A stretch of DNA of 64,000 nucleotides from Sipunculus nudus (Eukaryota > Annelida > Sipuncula > Golfingiida > Sipunculidae). The position numbers and the translations under genes were made by a program. Numbering within the stretch: position 1 is the stretch's first letter; every line of letters starts with the position of its first letter. Shown one piece after another: positions 1 to 11,791 of the stretch. The notes below the pieces were generated by a model. It saw only the letters and a program-made list of their open reading frames with translations, made no database searches and was not told the origin of the DNA. The stretch is from assembly GCA_026874595.1 (NCBI GenBank), contig CM049322.1, positions 26,910,340 through 26,974,339 of the forward strand, in the 5' to 3' direction.

Positions 1-487
1 TTTCATGAAATTTTCTAAGTTTAGGAGGCTTCAAACGTTCAAAAGTAGGTCAACCAAGACGAAACGTGAACTTGATCTGTAACTGGTCCTTATCTGCCCA
101 CACACCAAAAATCAGGCCAATATCTGCAGGTATTGTGAAAAAAAGTCTGTACATGTGTATTTGTCATGAAAATTTATATTTTTCATGAAATTTTCTATGT
201 TCAGGAGCTGTAAAACGGTCAAAAGTAAGTCAACTGGGATGAAACACGAACTCAATCTGTAACTGGTCAATATCTGCCCACACACAAAAAATCAGGCCAA
301 TATCTGCAGGCATTGCGAAAAAAAGTCTGAACATGTGTATTTGTCATGATGGTTCATATTTTTCATTAAATTTTCTATGTTCAGGAGCTGTAAAAAGGTC
401 AAAAGTAAGTCAACCGGGACGAAACGTGAACTCGATCTGTAACTGGTCTATATCTGCCCACACACCACTTTGTGGCGGGGGCATAAA
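1..487 (+). repeat. F3 element, right part: ~180-bp tandem units and terminal hairpin
   Basis: Nearly identical blocks start at 1, 181 and 361, giving a 180-bp period. Each block contains a run like GTCAAAAGTAGGTCAAC, then CTGTAACTGGTC and ATCAGGCCAATATCTGC. The last unit is cut short and joined at about 466 to CACTTTGTGGCGGGGGCATA, the right arm of the hairpin that ends the fuller copy at 24776-25989. The left end is beyond the window. The architecture resembles a non-autonomous Helitron-like element with a satellite core. No coding potential is apparent. Confidence 0.8.
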
Positions 488-720
488 AATGTGAGTCCTG
501 ACACCTTGACCTTGATCTCATGACCCCAAAATCAATAGGGTTCTTGCTTTAGTGGTGGAACATTTATATATCATCCAGAAATGAATTTGTGGATGGACAG
601 ATGGACAATTGTTGCCTGCCAATTCCAAGATTCCAGCAAGCAACAAGCATACAGAGCTGAAATAATAACCTCCTCCGTCCTAGGAGCAAGTCACATGAAT
701 ACAGAAGTGTGGTATGATGG
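488..720 (+). repeat. F5 fragment (GACCTTGACC-type repeat)
   Basis: Directly after the F3 hairpin comes a block with GTGAGTCCTGACACCTTGACC, then a run reading roughly 'GGTTCTTGCTTTAGTGGT' and a GGATGGACAGATGGACA tail. The same order recurs at about 11520-11680. It is a short piece of another interspersed family, probably the 3' end. The family is not identified. Confidence 0.55.
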
Positions 721-1607
721 TATCATTTATTAGTGTATGTATAATACTGATAAAAATTATTGGCAGGGCACCAATTATATCTACCAGACAAAGAATATCC
801 TGGTTTAACATCAGATGTTGATTTATTCTTCTTGAAAGAACATAGGCCACAGGAATTTATATTCTATGGGTAGAAAGGTAGAAACATGATATGAAAGATG
901 CTGGAAGTCATGCCTTTCTTTGTATCTGGTTGTTTAATAAATACTTTGCCTTGCTTCCTATATAAGGAATAATGGGCCGCATTTAACACAAGCATTCCTG
1001 TCATGAAATGTTATAAAGAATTTTGCAACCCAGCTTTCAGAATAATATTGCATCATCATATTTAGTCAAAATCATAAAGAGCTGATGATCAGATCAAATA
1101 AACTTTGATCTTGAATAGATTCATCTTAGGCATTAGGCCTGTAGCTTCACCTGGATTTTGTTTCATGTTTATCACTGTTTGGTAAAAAACACTCATTAAA
1201 TAACAATTTGTGCCGGGCAAAAAGCTGATCTGGATTGAGTCATAAATATCATTTCTCATCCACACCTGTATCTACATCTATTAAACCATGCAAAGATAAA
1301 TGTCTATTGGATCATATTTTCATGAATGTCTTGCACTCTTAAGAGCATCATTATAATTTTTTTAAATATCTTCTAAGTTTCCTTTAACAGAATTCTTCCG
1401 TTCTGCATGTCATTGTCATTTCTGTCCTTCTCTCAGATGGGGTTTGGGTTTATACGATCAGTTTATGCTGATCAGTTGAGCGACATGATTCTTTGGGCTT
1501 GTTTTTTTTATATCTCTTTTTCAGTTACTGTCAATCGAGTTTGGCAAATAGAAATTTCTGCAGTTTATATACTTTCAGCTATCCATTATTTTGCAATGGA
1601 TCATAAA
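721..1607. other. AT-rich stretch without recognised features
   Basis: About 0.9 kb of AT-rich DNA. No domain, RNA gene or repeat matching the rest of the window was recognised. The 95-codon open frame at 1407-1694 runs into the head of the following F1 element and shows no family signature, so it is not called. Confidence 0.4.
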
Positions 1608-2980
1608 AACAAGGGACCCATGGGTCACAGCGCTCAGCTGATCATGATTGGACCATTGGACCATGAATGTATCACCATTGTGATACTATATTGAGTAGAT
1701 AAAGCTTAGAATATCATGGTCATGTTGGGCTTTAATAAAGGAATATAATGTAATATGTGAGTAAATGATATATGAAATAACCTGACTGATGAATTAATAT
1801 GGAGTAAAATATAGTGGTTTATTTTTTTATTTATTTGGGAGGGGTCGAAAAAAGCAATTTATTTGAGCAAATATGAATGCAATGACAGTATGCCAAGCAG
1901 TGGTATAATGATGATAAGGCTATTTGTTGAAGGATCTATAGTGTATGGAAAACTGCAAGAGTTCAATTTGACAGATACAAGGTTATGATTAACTATACTG
2001 ATGAGGGGATTTATGAATTTGTGACTGTATGACATAATATCTTGACAAGATCGGTCTTGACAAGGTGCATTATTTTGATGCCCCTCACGTCTACATATTA
2101 CACAATATTGACATAATTTCTGGCATGTACATAGGTACCTATGGACAAATGGTCAACAGTACTGAACCACCTGGAAGGTTAAAATCTTAAAAATATGATG
2201 AAATGTAGATAATGTTTGAGAGGAAGAGGTAATCTGGGCCATGGTTGGTTTATATGATTGAAGAAAATGTTGCAAATAATATTTGAGACCTGACCATGCC
2301 TTTCCATTGGTTACCTTTTTGATAAGCTGTCGACAGTTCAACAGTTTACACATTTGTCTGATGAGATCCAATTTATTTGGTAAACCTTTTTTATCAATTT
2401 TATGATATGTATACAGTTGCCATAACGTCCTCATTCCACAGGTGCAATGACTTGATGGGGGGGGGGGAGGGGTGTTGTGTTATGATCAGAGTTACAATGC
2501 CTCTGTCTCTCTGTAGATATTTTCTTTAATTATTAAATTTTATGCTAAAGCCATAGAACTTTTGTTCACAGTGCCAAGGAGCAAAGCCTCAGTGGGATGA
2601 AGAAGGGGATGGTGAGAGTTACAACACCCTTGCATATACATACAGGATATGAAATTTAATTCAACAGTGCTTATAAAAAAAGTTTATTCATAAACATTAA
2701 ATATTTAAAACAGACAGAAAGATGGAGAAACAAAGCAAATAATATTTTTCCCCATTCTACTGAGCTAAGAAAAAATTAACAATATTTGCATTTATTCCCT
2801 TTTTTCATTACATAATTTTAATCCAAGTTTCAGAATGTTACTATAAATTTACAGTATAACATACATTTGATTGTGAATATTTCAGTTGATTCACATTTCT
2901 AAATTGCATCAACATTTATAGCTAATGTATCTAGTTTATAGTACCTGTCAACAGAATGGGATGGAGGGAGGAAGGGAGGC

Positions 2981-2983
<3 letters not shown>

Positions 2984-3031
<48 letters not shown>

Positions 3032-3066
3032 GAGACCTAGACTGCTAGAGAGAGAGAGAGAGAGAG
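2984..3066 (+). repeat. (GA)n microsatellite inside F1 copy A
   Basis: An interrupted GAGAGA run. A matching GA-rich tract lies at about 34457-34525 in copy B with the same flanks (GTACCTGTCAACA before, CTCTGGTAATTACTGCC after), so the microsatellite is part of the mobile unit. Confidence 0.9.
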
Positions 3067-5489
3067 GCTCTCTGGTAATTACTGCCTGACCCAGCCTGAC
3101 CCAGACACTCACAGTGGCAGTAGGTCAGACCTGAAGGTGTTATGTATCTACCCAGTACACTGCATTTATACTGACCTGATGTAAACAATGAAGACATGGT
3201 ACCTGGAAACTTGAATAAAATCTACAGTTTTTGATCAATTGGTTTCAAATTTCAGATTTTAACAGATGAAATGTTAATGTGTACATGCTGTGAAAATTAT
3301 ATCCACAGCACTAACAGGAAAAATTTGAATATTTATATTTTTTTAAATGGTATCAGGAAAAAAAGAAATGTATTCTCAGCTATAAAACTAATACATGTGT
3401 TAAAATTAATCCACAGTTCAAAACACCCAATATATCATACCAGGAGCAAACTGGAGTTGGGAATGTTTAATTTTATGAACTGAAATAAAGGACCAGTAAT
3501 ATAAATTTTGATTATTTAGCCAGTCTCATGTAACAACTGATACAACCATGAGTTATAGGTCAAAAAAATTAAAATCTTTAATGAACTCTTGTCTGAGTAA
3601 TATTTTAAATTTTTGACATATTTATTTATTATTTTAATTTTGTAATAAATATAAACCAACAAGTTAAAGACCTGGAAAAGACCTGGAAATTTAGATTAAT
3701 TTAATATAATCAACTGCTTCCTTGTCTATCATTATCTTGCTTCATATAATCCCTAATAGTAAACAACAATTTATTTTATTTATTTATTTTTCATTTTTAT
3801 GGTTGAAATGAAAAATACCCTATGGTGACTGCATGGTTTCATTTGAAATACAATTTTGGCCATCCATGGAAGATCCATAAATGATCAGTAATTGCAAGGT
3901 AATCCCCTGTAACTCATTAACTATAAATTCCTTTTCCATTTATTTTTTTAAGTTCTTATCATAAACCAATTATTAAAAAAAAGTTTATTGTTATGTTTAT
4001 GGCCTAAACAAATACTAGTGGAGGGGGTTGGACAGTTAGATCCAGTTTAAGCCACCCAAGAGCTGGCTGGCTGCAGAGTGCCTCGCTTCAAGCATGCATA
4101 ATTGGCCTGAAAGGTCAATGTGGGGACATAAAAGAGGGGCTTCAGTACAGCTAAGGTGTGATATGGTCTCATAAAAACTTTCATAAAAGCTAGTTTTTGA
4201 CCAATTCCTTTTATAACTTCAGAATTTAGAAGCTAAAATCCTTACGTGTGCAAGATATGAAAATTAAATCAACAGTGCTTACAGGGAAAAAACATGCCAT
4301 GGCCAAAGTTGGGCAAAATTTAAGGTACTGATTTTATATTTATGCTAATAACTTATAAAATTTGAAAAATTCAGAACTAATTTTGGGAATACAATTGAAT
4401 CTTGATTAAATAATGTTATATCCCTGGCAAAAAATGTCTACCTTCAGCAACTTTCATGTTAAGAGAATAAATATATTTCTTGATTTAAAACAAAGTGCAT
4501 TATGTTTGGGCCTAGAACTTAAAACAATTACACAATACTGACATCATTTCTGGCATATGCATAGTGAATGTTTAGAAAAATATGTATATTATATATTATC
4601 AAAGTCAGATCAGTGGTTTTGATATTAGCAAACTTAAAGTGTAACAATGGGGTTTTAATGGAAATTAAAGTTTTTTCTTAATATCTCGAAGGAATGCAGT
4701 CCTAGTGACCAAAGTTTTAGAGGATTTGGGGGACATCTAACTGTATGCAAAATTTAAGGAACTTAGAGCTGAAGCAAGGGAGCTGAGCTCTAGTAAACTG
4801 CATAACACTAGCTCGATGTAAACAATATGTGACATGGTGCTTGAAAACTTGAATAAAATCTACAGTTTTTGGATCAACTGGTTTCAATTTTTTTGTTTTA
4901 ACAGTTGAAATGGTAACAAAAACATGCTTTGAAAATTAATTCCACAGTAGTTACAGGAAAAAAACGTGCCATGGTCAAACTTGGGCAAAATTTAAGGTAC
5001 CAATTTTATATTTTTGCCAATATTTAAAAAAAATTAACAGATTTTGATCTAATTTTTGGTATACAATTAAATTTTGATTATTTAAAGTAGTATTACTGAA
5101 AAAAAAATCCTACCTTTAACACTTTTGGTCTTAAGTGACAAAATATCTTTCCTTATTTTTTTACAAAGTCCATTATGTTTGGGCCCATAACTTTTTTAAA
5201 TTAAATAATACTGACTTAATTTCTGGCATGTACATAGGAACCATATAGAGGAATATTTATGGTAAAAATGAAGAAAACCAGATGAGTGGTTTTGATATTA
5301 GGCAGTCCTGAAGTGTGAAAATAGATTTCTAATAAAAGTTTGAGGTTTTTCCTTAATATCTCGGAGGAACGAAGTCATATTGACCCAATTTTTAGCATGG
5401 TAGGAGATTTTAGGGACATCTAACTGTATGCCGAATTTCAGATTCGTAGGTCCAATGGTGTCGAAACATGCCAGTCTTATGGACGGACA

Positions 5490-5580
5490 TCCAGACGGAC
5501 GGACGGACGGACAGACAGACAGACGGACGACGGACAATGGACCACGACTATAGCTCAGATGACTTATAGTCAGCTGAGCT
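5490..5580 (+). repeat. F1 3' terminus: GGAC array and hairpin
   Basis: GGAC/GACA tetranucleotides run to 5535. The near-palindrome at 5553-5579 folds as a 12-pair stem (one A-G mismatch) with a 3-nt loop, with GCTAA straight after it. The same end recurs at 7965, 13679, 17601, 37490 and 38398, and inverted at 50443. Confidence 0.85.
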
Positions 5581-5582
5581 AA

Positions 5583-5892
5583 TGAAGTTAGAATAAAATC
5601 ACAGCAACCTTCTCTTTACCAAATTTACCAAAAGTTGTAAAATTTTCTTATGAATGGTCAACTTTAGGTTATAGGCCTATTCATTTTTAATAGTTTTTTT
5701 ATTAAATGAATTCCTATAATAAGGGGATTCATGAATTGACCTTGATTTAACAAACAAATTGATCTTTGACCTAGTTTATCCTTTGAAAGAAAAGGATGAC
5801 ACCCATTAAACAGAAAAATAAAGGAAGTTCAATAGTAATTTTGAAAATAATAAATATATCTAACATTCTACTTTCAGTCAGCTGAGCTAAAA
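5583..5892 (+). repeat. Second F1-type tail fragment
   Basis: About 310 bp immediately after the tail of copy A, ending in CAGTCAGCTGAGCTAAAAA, the right arm of the F1 terminal hairpin. The left arm is not recognisable and the interior differs from copy A. It is a degraded or divergent F1 3' end. Confidence 0.45.
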
Positions 5893-6390
5893 ATGATTGT
5901 AGTTGGCACCATCAGTTTTGTGTATGAGAAGGCCATTGTAGATGTATGGACATCCAAATTTCAGGCACATATTTCTAACCACTCTTGAGCAATGTTCAAA
6001 GATGCATGAAACCCATACACAATTGAAGGTGGCACCACAAGTCTTGTATATGATGAAGCTATCCGAGATGTAGAGATATGCGAAGTATCAGGCTAGTATA
6101 TCAAATCAGGGACATACACTGTGTAAAATCATTGAAGATGTACAAGAAAGCATGCCAAAATTTCAGGCTGATACATAAAAAAAAACTTCTCTTGAGTTGG
6201 GTCCACTAAGCTGACCAAGCTCAGCTGAGGAATGCAGTTGCCCCCCAAGTCAATGGTGGCTAAGAACCAGGTGAAGCTACAGCACTGAGTGAACTCTTGA
6301 CCTGTTGCCTAATCTGATACATTTGGCAGTTTGCCAAAGCTATAAGAAAAATCAAGTATTTGTTTCAGGTTACGCGACCAACCCGAAAAA
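5893..6390 (+). repeat. Diverged F2-like repeat units
   Basis: Two related ~130-bp stretches carry GTTGGCACCATCAG and GGTGGCACCACAAG, each followed by TGTATATGATGAAGCTATCC-like and ATTTCAGGC-like runs. These match the half-units of F2 (GGTGGCGCCACC, AAGCTATCCAAGG). From 6190 to 6390 nothing further was recognised. Confidence 0.4.
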
Positions 6391-7965
6391 CAAGGGACCC
6401 ATGGGTCACTGTGCTCGGCTAAAGTAAACCTTAAAGGTAAAAATCTAAAATAATATCAAATGGAGATCAAGTCTGAGAGGAAGAGGTAAGTAATAGAGGC
6501 CATGGATGGTTGATATGATTGAAGATATTGTTGCAAATAATATTTTGTGATTTGACAATATGTATCCTAATGTTAAAACTGAAGCATGTAGGCAGTTTGT
6601 GAATATAAGATCTCTACTATTTGTCAATATAAGATCTCTACTATTACCATGCTCACTGGTTGGCTTTTTGATAAGCTGTTGACAATTCAGCAGTTTACAC
6701 ATTCGTTCAGTTAGATCCTTTTTCTTTATTATACCATTTTTTCAATTTTATAAAATGTGAACATTTGCAATAAATTTTATAAATTTTGATACACATTAAC
6801 AGTATAACATATATATGTGAAGATTTAAATTGATTCAAAATTTTAAACTGCATCAAAATCTATAGCTAATTTGGTCAGGTGACATCACATTATGCACACA
6901 GATGTATTAAATTTTTTTCATAAAATATATTTTTTGAATTTGCAAAAACATTACTTATCTGAAAACAACACTTGATTCACAATTCTAAATTGCACCTTAA
7001 TTTATCCACTAACTGGCTCATATACTATCAAATAATGCTAACTAATGCATTTAATCATATTTTACTTAAATGATTATAATATAATTAAATGATTTAAATT
7101 GAAATTAATTTCTTTAAAAATGCTGCATTACCACAACATGGCATCTTCTGGGAGTGGGGGAGATGACACTTGTGACATCAGGGGTGCTGGACCAGTGATG
7201 CGTCACTAATAAGGTTACCCAGGCAGGGCTGTAGTGACCAGAAGTGTGTGGCCTGGGGATGCAAATTAATGAAATAGAGCCTCTGAAAGAAACTTCAATA
7301 ACTAGCCCAATTTTTTTTCAGCTTTTTTTTTTTAAATTTTGGAATTTAACAGATTAATTACATATGTGTATCTGCTGTGAAAATTAAAACAAATGAACTT
7401 ACAAGAAGAAATGTGCCATGGTTAAAATTGGGAAAAATTTAAGGTACTGATTTTATATGAATGCTAATAACTTAAAAAATTTACAAAATTCAGATCTAAT
7501 TTTGGGTATACAACTGAATATTAATTTTAAAACAAAGTTAAATACCTTAAAAAAAGTCTCTAGGTTCATAAATTTTCCTGTTAAATGAGCAAATATTTTC
7601 CTGATTTTTTACAAAGTCTAATATGTTTAAGCCCATAACTTACAGAAATTACACATAACAGTCTTAATTTCTGGCATGAATATAGGAAATATATAAGAGA
7701 ATACTTCTAGATAAGTGGTTATGAGATTTGGCAGTCCTGAAGTGTGATAAAAGGTTTTTAACGTAAATTTGAGGTTCCCTTACTAAGTCACAGTGACCCA
7801 GTTTTCGGTTTGGTAGGAGATCTTAGGGGCATCTTACAGTATGCCAAATTTTTTATTTGTAGGTCTGAAGGTTTTGAAACATGCCAGTCTAAAGGACGAA
7901 TGGACAGACGGATGACGGTCAATGGACCACGACTATGGCTCAGATGACTTATAGTCGGCCGAGCT
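6391..7965 (+). mobile_element. F1 element copy C, short form
   Basis: The head CAAGGGACCCATGGGTCAC begins at 6391 and the hairpin tail ends at 7965, about 1.6 kb in total with one ~680-bp module. The head reads GCTCGGC where other copies have GCTCAGC, and the tail reads GCCGAGC where others have GCTGAGC, so the two ends changed together. Short frames here are shadows of the repeat. Confidence 0.8.
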
Positions 7966-8123
7966 AAAAATGTTTGGTCTTCCAGAAGAATGTGGGTTAA
8001 CCAAGGTGTCTGCCTCAGAGGGACCGAGTAGAGTTTCACTGAAATGCTTCTTTTTTTGTGAATAACCTATATAATTATCTGTAATAAGAAAAATAAAATT
8101 AACAAACAAACATTTTGAACATG

Positions 8124-8129
8124 TTTATT
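8124..8129 (-). promoter_or_regulatory. Candidate poly(A) signal AATAAA
   Basis: AATAAA on the minus strand, about 115 bases past the stop codon of the putative terminal exon at 8244-8468. The spacing suits a short 3' UTR. In AT-rich DNA the motif alone is weak evidence. Confidence 0.4.
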
Positions 8130-8243
8130 GTCATGCATGTAACACTGTTATATAGAGCACACAGTGTGTTCATAGGTGTGATCACTGATCACTTGGCAGG
8201 GCATGTAAAAATTCACATGGGGCATGTGCTTCAATAATTAACG

Positions 8244-8468
8244 TCAAGCCTGAGTACATAAATCTGATGTAACATTGGCAGCCTCCCATAGACCTCTAAT
8301 AGAGGCAACATCTGGTGATGACCGATCATGTGATGAACTAAGATGAGGCATAGACAGTGATGTACTCACATGAACAGCCGATCTGGTGTGTGCCATTAAA
8401 TCTTCTAAAACATCCTGTGATACCCCTCAGCTGGACATAGATTTTCTGATGGGTTCTTCCTGTATCAC
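8244..8468 (-). CDS. Putative terminal exon of an unidentified host gene (one in-frame stop)
   Basis: Read on the minus strand, a pyrimidine-rich acceptor TTTGTTTCTCTGTACAG precedes 75 codons beginning VIQEEPIRKSMSS, ending WEAANVTSDLCTQA, then TGA. The peptide is rich in Ser, His and Asp and its composition looks coding rather than repeat-derived. It lies in DNA that matches none of the repeat families here. Codon 14 is TGA, so this is a pseudogene exon, a sequencing error, or not coding. No domain was recognised. Upstream exons should lie at higher coordinates; none was found. Confidence 0.4.
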
Positions 8469-8771
8469 CTGTACAGAGAAACAAATAAGTGAACCATGAG
8501 TCATGACCTGAAGCATGATGTGCTGACGTTCACAACTTTTTATTAGTGTATTGAAGCAATTGTTAGCTAAATTTATTCAAAATCTGTAGTAAGATGCCAA
8601 TTATAGATCTAGTTGAAGCATAACTAATTAGTGGTCTAAGCTAATTGACTAAATAGCCAGGAATGTCTGATGATGTGAAAGCCCTGGAAAACTCTGGCAT
8701 CTGGAATGTACAAGTATTCTAGTACCACCTTTAATGTAGGTTTTGTCTTGTGACCCAAAATAACTAACAAA

Positions 8772-11378
8772 CAAGGGACCCATGGGTCACGGCGCTCAGC
8801 TGTTATATATGATCACAAAATATGATTTGGAAGAGGAGGTAGGCAAAGGCTGGTTTTGTGAGGTAATATAACCTCTATTATGAGTTGATGGTGTTTAACT
8901 CAAGTTATGTAAGATTTTGATAATATCCTTGGAGACAGGGAAGAGGATTGATGTCATTAATATTATTTACAGTTGGAAATGCTGTGCTATTATCACACAG
9001 GTTTTAACTTGGCCATAAAACTTTACCTACATTGCAGCAGAATTATTTGAAAAGTTAAACTGTTTATATAAAATAAATAACAAATATTGTGTCAAGTATA
9101 ATTTAAATTAAAAATAATAAAAGTATTGTCTGTTTTTTTTCATCAAAGATTTTTTAATAATATTATCAAAATAAATGATTAAAATAATATTATAGAATAT
9201 ATTCATGCATTTTTTAAATGCATTTGTGTTCCTTTTTACCTGTATTTCTATCCTTAAACATGAAATTATGGAGTACATATTCATATTTGCATTCAAATAC
9301 ATGTCTGGTATATATTCAGTTTTAGCCAAAGTTCTTGAGAATCAAGAATAAACAAATATCACAAATTTAAATAATGATCATTAGTACCTGGTTTTATGAA
9401 TTTTATTTAAATTAAAAAAAATAAAACTATAATATTCACTTTGGACTACCTTCGAATCAATCTATGCACTAGACATAGCAAGAGTCTTTGACAATTATTC
9501 ACATTACAGAAATCATAATGAGAACTTGTCTAAGATCTGATTTTTTATCATATTTTTTTTTTATTTAAAAAAATTTATCAGAAAAAAAATTGAAGTATCT
9601 CAGCTATGAAACCATTATATGTGTAAAAAATAACCCAAGGATAAGAACACCCTATAAATTATACAACCAGAAAAATAGAGATGGGCAAGTTTGATTTTAT
9701 TAACTGAAATATAGGAACCAGTAATATAAATTTTGATTATTTACTAGTCTTGTGACAGCTGTTACAGCTATGTGTCTGAATGTCATAAGTGAAACATATT
9801 GACATCTTTAATCAGTACTTGTCTGAGTAAAATTTTAAAATTTTGACATTTTAACTTTTTTTAAATTTTGAAATAAATATAAATAAAAAAGCTGAAACAC
9901 TTGGAAAAGACCAGGAAATTTAGATTTATATTATCAACTGCATCTTTTTCAATCATTAATTTCCTTCATATAATCCCTAATAGTATAGAACAATATAATT
10001 AATTTTTTTTTTTTTCATTATTAAAATTGAAAAGATAAATACCACAGGTGACTCAATGGTGTTACTTGGAATACATTTTCATCAATCCAAACAAAATCCA
10101 TAAAACATCAGTAACTGCAAAGGTAATTCCCTGTTACTCATCAACTGTCAAATTCCTTTTCTACTGATTATTTTTAAAGTTGTTATTATAAACCTATGAA
10201 AATTGATTTATTCATTGTTTTTTATTATGCTGTTATTCTAAACAACTAATATATGAGTTGGGTTGGACACCTGGATCAGCTGTGGCCAGCAATAAGCTGC
10301 CCAGCTGCAAGTATATGCCCCACGTCAAGCATGCATAATTGGCCTGAAAGGTCAAGTAGAGGACATACAGGTGACTGAAGAGGGGCTGGGTAGAGCCTGG
10401 GTCTGACATGGTCTAATAAAAAACTTTAATAAAAGCTACAGTTTTTGGCAAATTTCTTTCAACTTTCAAAACTAACGAGTTGAAATTCTAATTTCTGCAT
10501 GATATGAAAATTATATCAACAGTGCTTACAGGAAACAAACATGCCATGATAAAAATTAAGCAAAATTTAAGGTACTGATTTTATATTTATACTAAAAACT
10601 TATAAAATTTGAAAAATTAAGAACTAATTTTGGGCATACAATTGAAATTTAATTAAATAATGTTATATCCCTGACAAAAAAAAAGAAATCTCTAGCTTAA
10701 GCAATTTTCATGTTATTGGAGTAAATATATTTCTTGTTTACAAAGTGCATTATGTTCGGGCCCATAACTTAAAACAATTTCGCAATACTCACATCAATTC
10801 TGGCATGTGCATAGAGTATAAATAGAAGAACATGTATATTTTATATGATCAAAGTCAGGTCAGTGGTTTTGATATTAGGCAGTCTTGAAGTGTAACAATG
10901 GGTTTTTAATTGAAAATTAAAGTTTTTTCTTAATATCTCAAAGGAATCAAGCTCTAGTGGTATGGTAGGGGGGTTTTGGGGACATCTAACTGTATGCAAA
11001 ATTTTGGGAGCTGAGAGCTGGCCTGGGAAGCTGGGGAGCTGAGCTCTAGCAAACTGCATAACACTTGCTTGATCTAAACAATACTTTACATGGTGCTTGA
11101 AAACTTGAAGAAAATCTAGTTTTTGATCAACTGGTTTCATATTTGAGATGTTTAGAGATGAAATGCTTATGGTAACATGCTGTGAAAATTAAATCCACAG
11201 CAGTTACAGGAAAAAATGTGCCATGGTCAAATCTTGGTAAAATTTAAGGTACTGATTTTATATTTATGCTAATACCTTAAAAAATGTAAAAATTCAGATC
11301 TAATTTTGGGTATACAATTGAATTATTGATTTAATTAAATATAATTATATACCTGAAAGAAAGTCTCTAGCTTCAGCT
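8772..11378 (+). mobile_element. F1 element copy D, 3' truncated
   Basis: The head CAAGGGACCCATGGGTCAC then GCTCAGCTGTTATATATGAT begins at 8772. It is the subtype of 14973, 31224 and inverted 53087. The body follows that subtype with ~680-bp modules (about 10537 and 11217) but stops at AGTCTCTAGCTTCAGC near 11376, where unrelated F5 sequence begins. There is no terminal hairpin. Confidence 0.7.
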
Positions 11379-11790
11379 GATGGCCCCTGTGACCTTGACC
11401 TTTGACCTTGTGACCCTAAATTCATTAATGCTCTCTCCATACTGGCAAGTCAGCTAAATGCACAAGATGGAAAGTTTTGGATGAAAAGTTGACTTAAAAT
11501 GCAGCCATAATCTTTTTAAATAAGTGAGTCTTGAAACCTTGACCTTTGACCTCATGACCAAAAAATCATGCAGGTTCTTGCTTTAGTGGTTGGACATATT
11601 AAAGTCAATTTTGAAATTGATAAAAACAAATTTGTGTGGATTGATCGATGGACAGACAGACAGACAAACAGGGTGTTTACTATAGGGCATCCACTGGTGA
11701 TCAATAAACACACCAGGTTTTGGGACATTAGATGTAATCACAGCTGAGAAACTGACATGATTGTTGTCATTTTGTGGTTAAAAAAATATA
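11379..11790 (+). repeat. F5 repeat (GACCTTGACCTTTGACC type)
   Basis: Starts with GTGACCTTGACCTTTGACC, repeats a similar run near 11535, continues with GGTTCTTGCTTTAGTGGTTG and ends in a GACAGACA array at about 11650-11670. The second half matches 488-625. It lies between truncated F1 copy D and the head of copy E. Confidence 0.55.
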
Positions 11791-11791
11791 A

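Larger units (their letters stand above)
1610..5580 (+). mobile_element. F1 element copy A, near complete (Helitron-like, non-autonomous)
   Basis: The head CAAGGGACCCATGGGTCAC followed by GCTCAGCTGATC begins at 1610. The tail at 5490-5580 has a GGAC array, CGGACAATGGACCACGAC, the 27-nt hairpin and GCTAA. In between are a poly-G run (about 2458), a GA microsatellite (2984-3066) and two diverged ~680-bp modules, each with a motif like GTGCCATGG...GGGCAAAATTTAAGGTAC (about 4290 and 4966). There is no transposase frame. It is closest in head and GA-rich interior to copy B at 32943. Confidence 0.8.

Noticed and set aside
1-487. CRISPR-like regular repeats
   Set aside because: The period is ~180 bp with no unique spacers and the genome is eukaryotic; it is a satellite-cored element.
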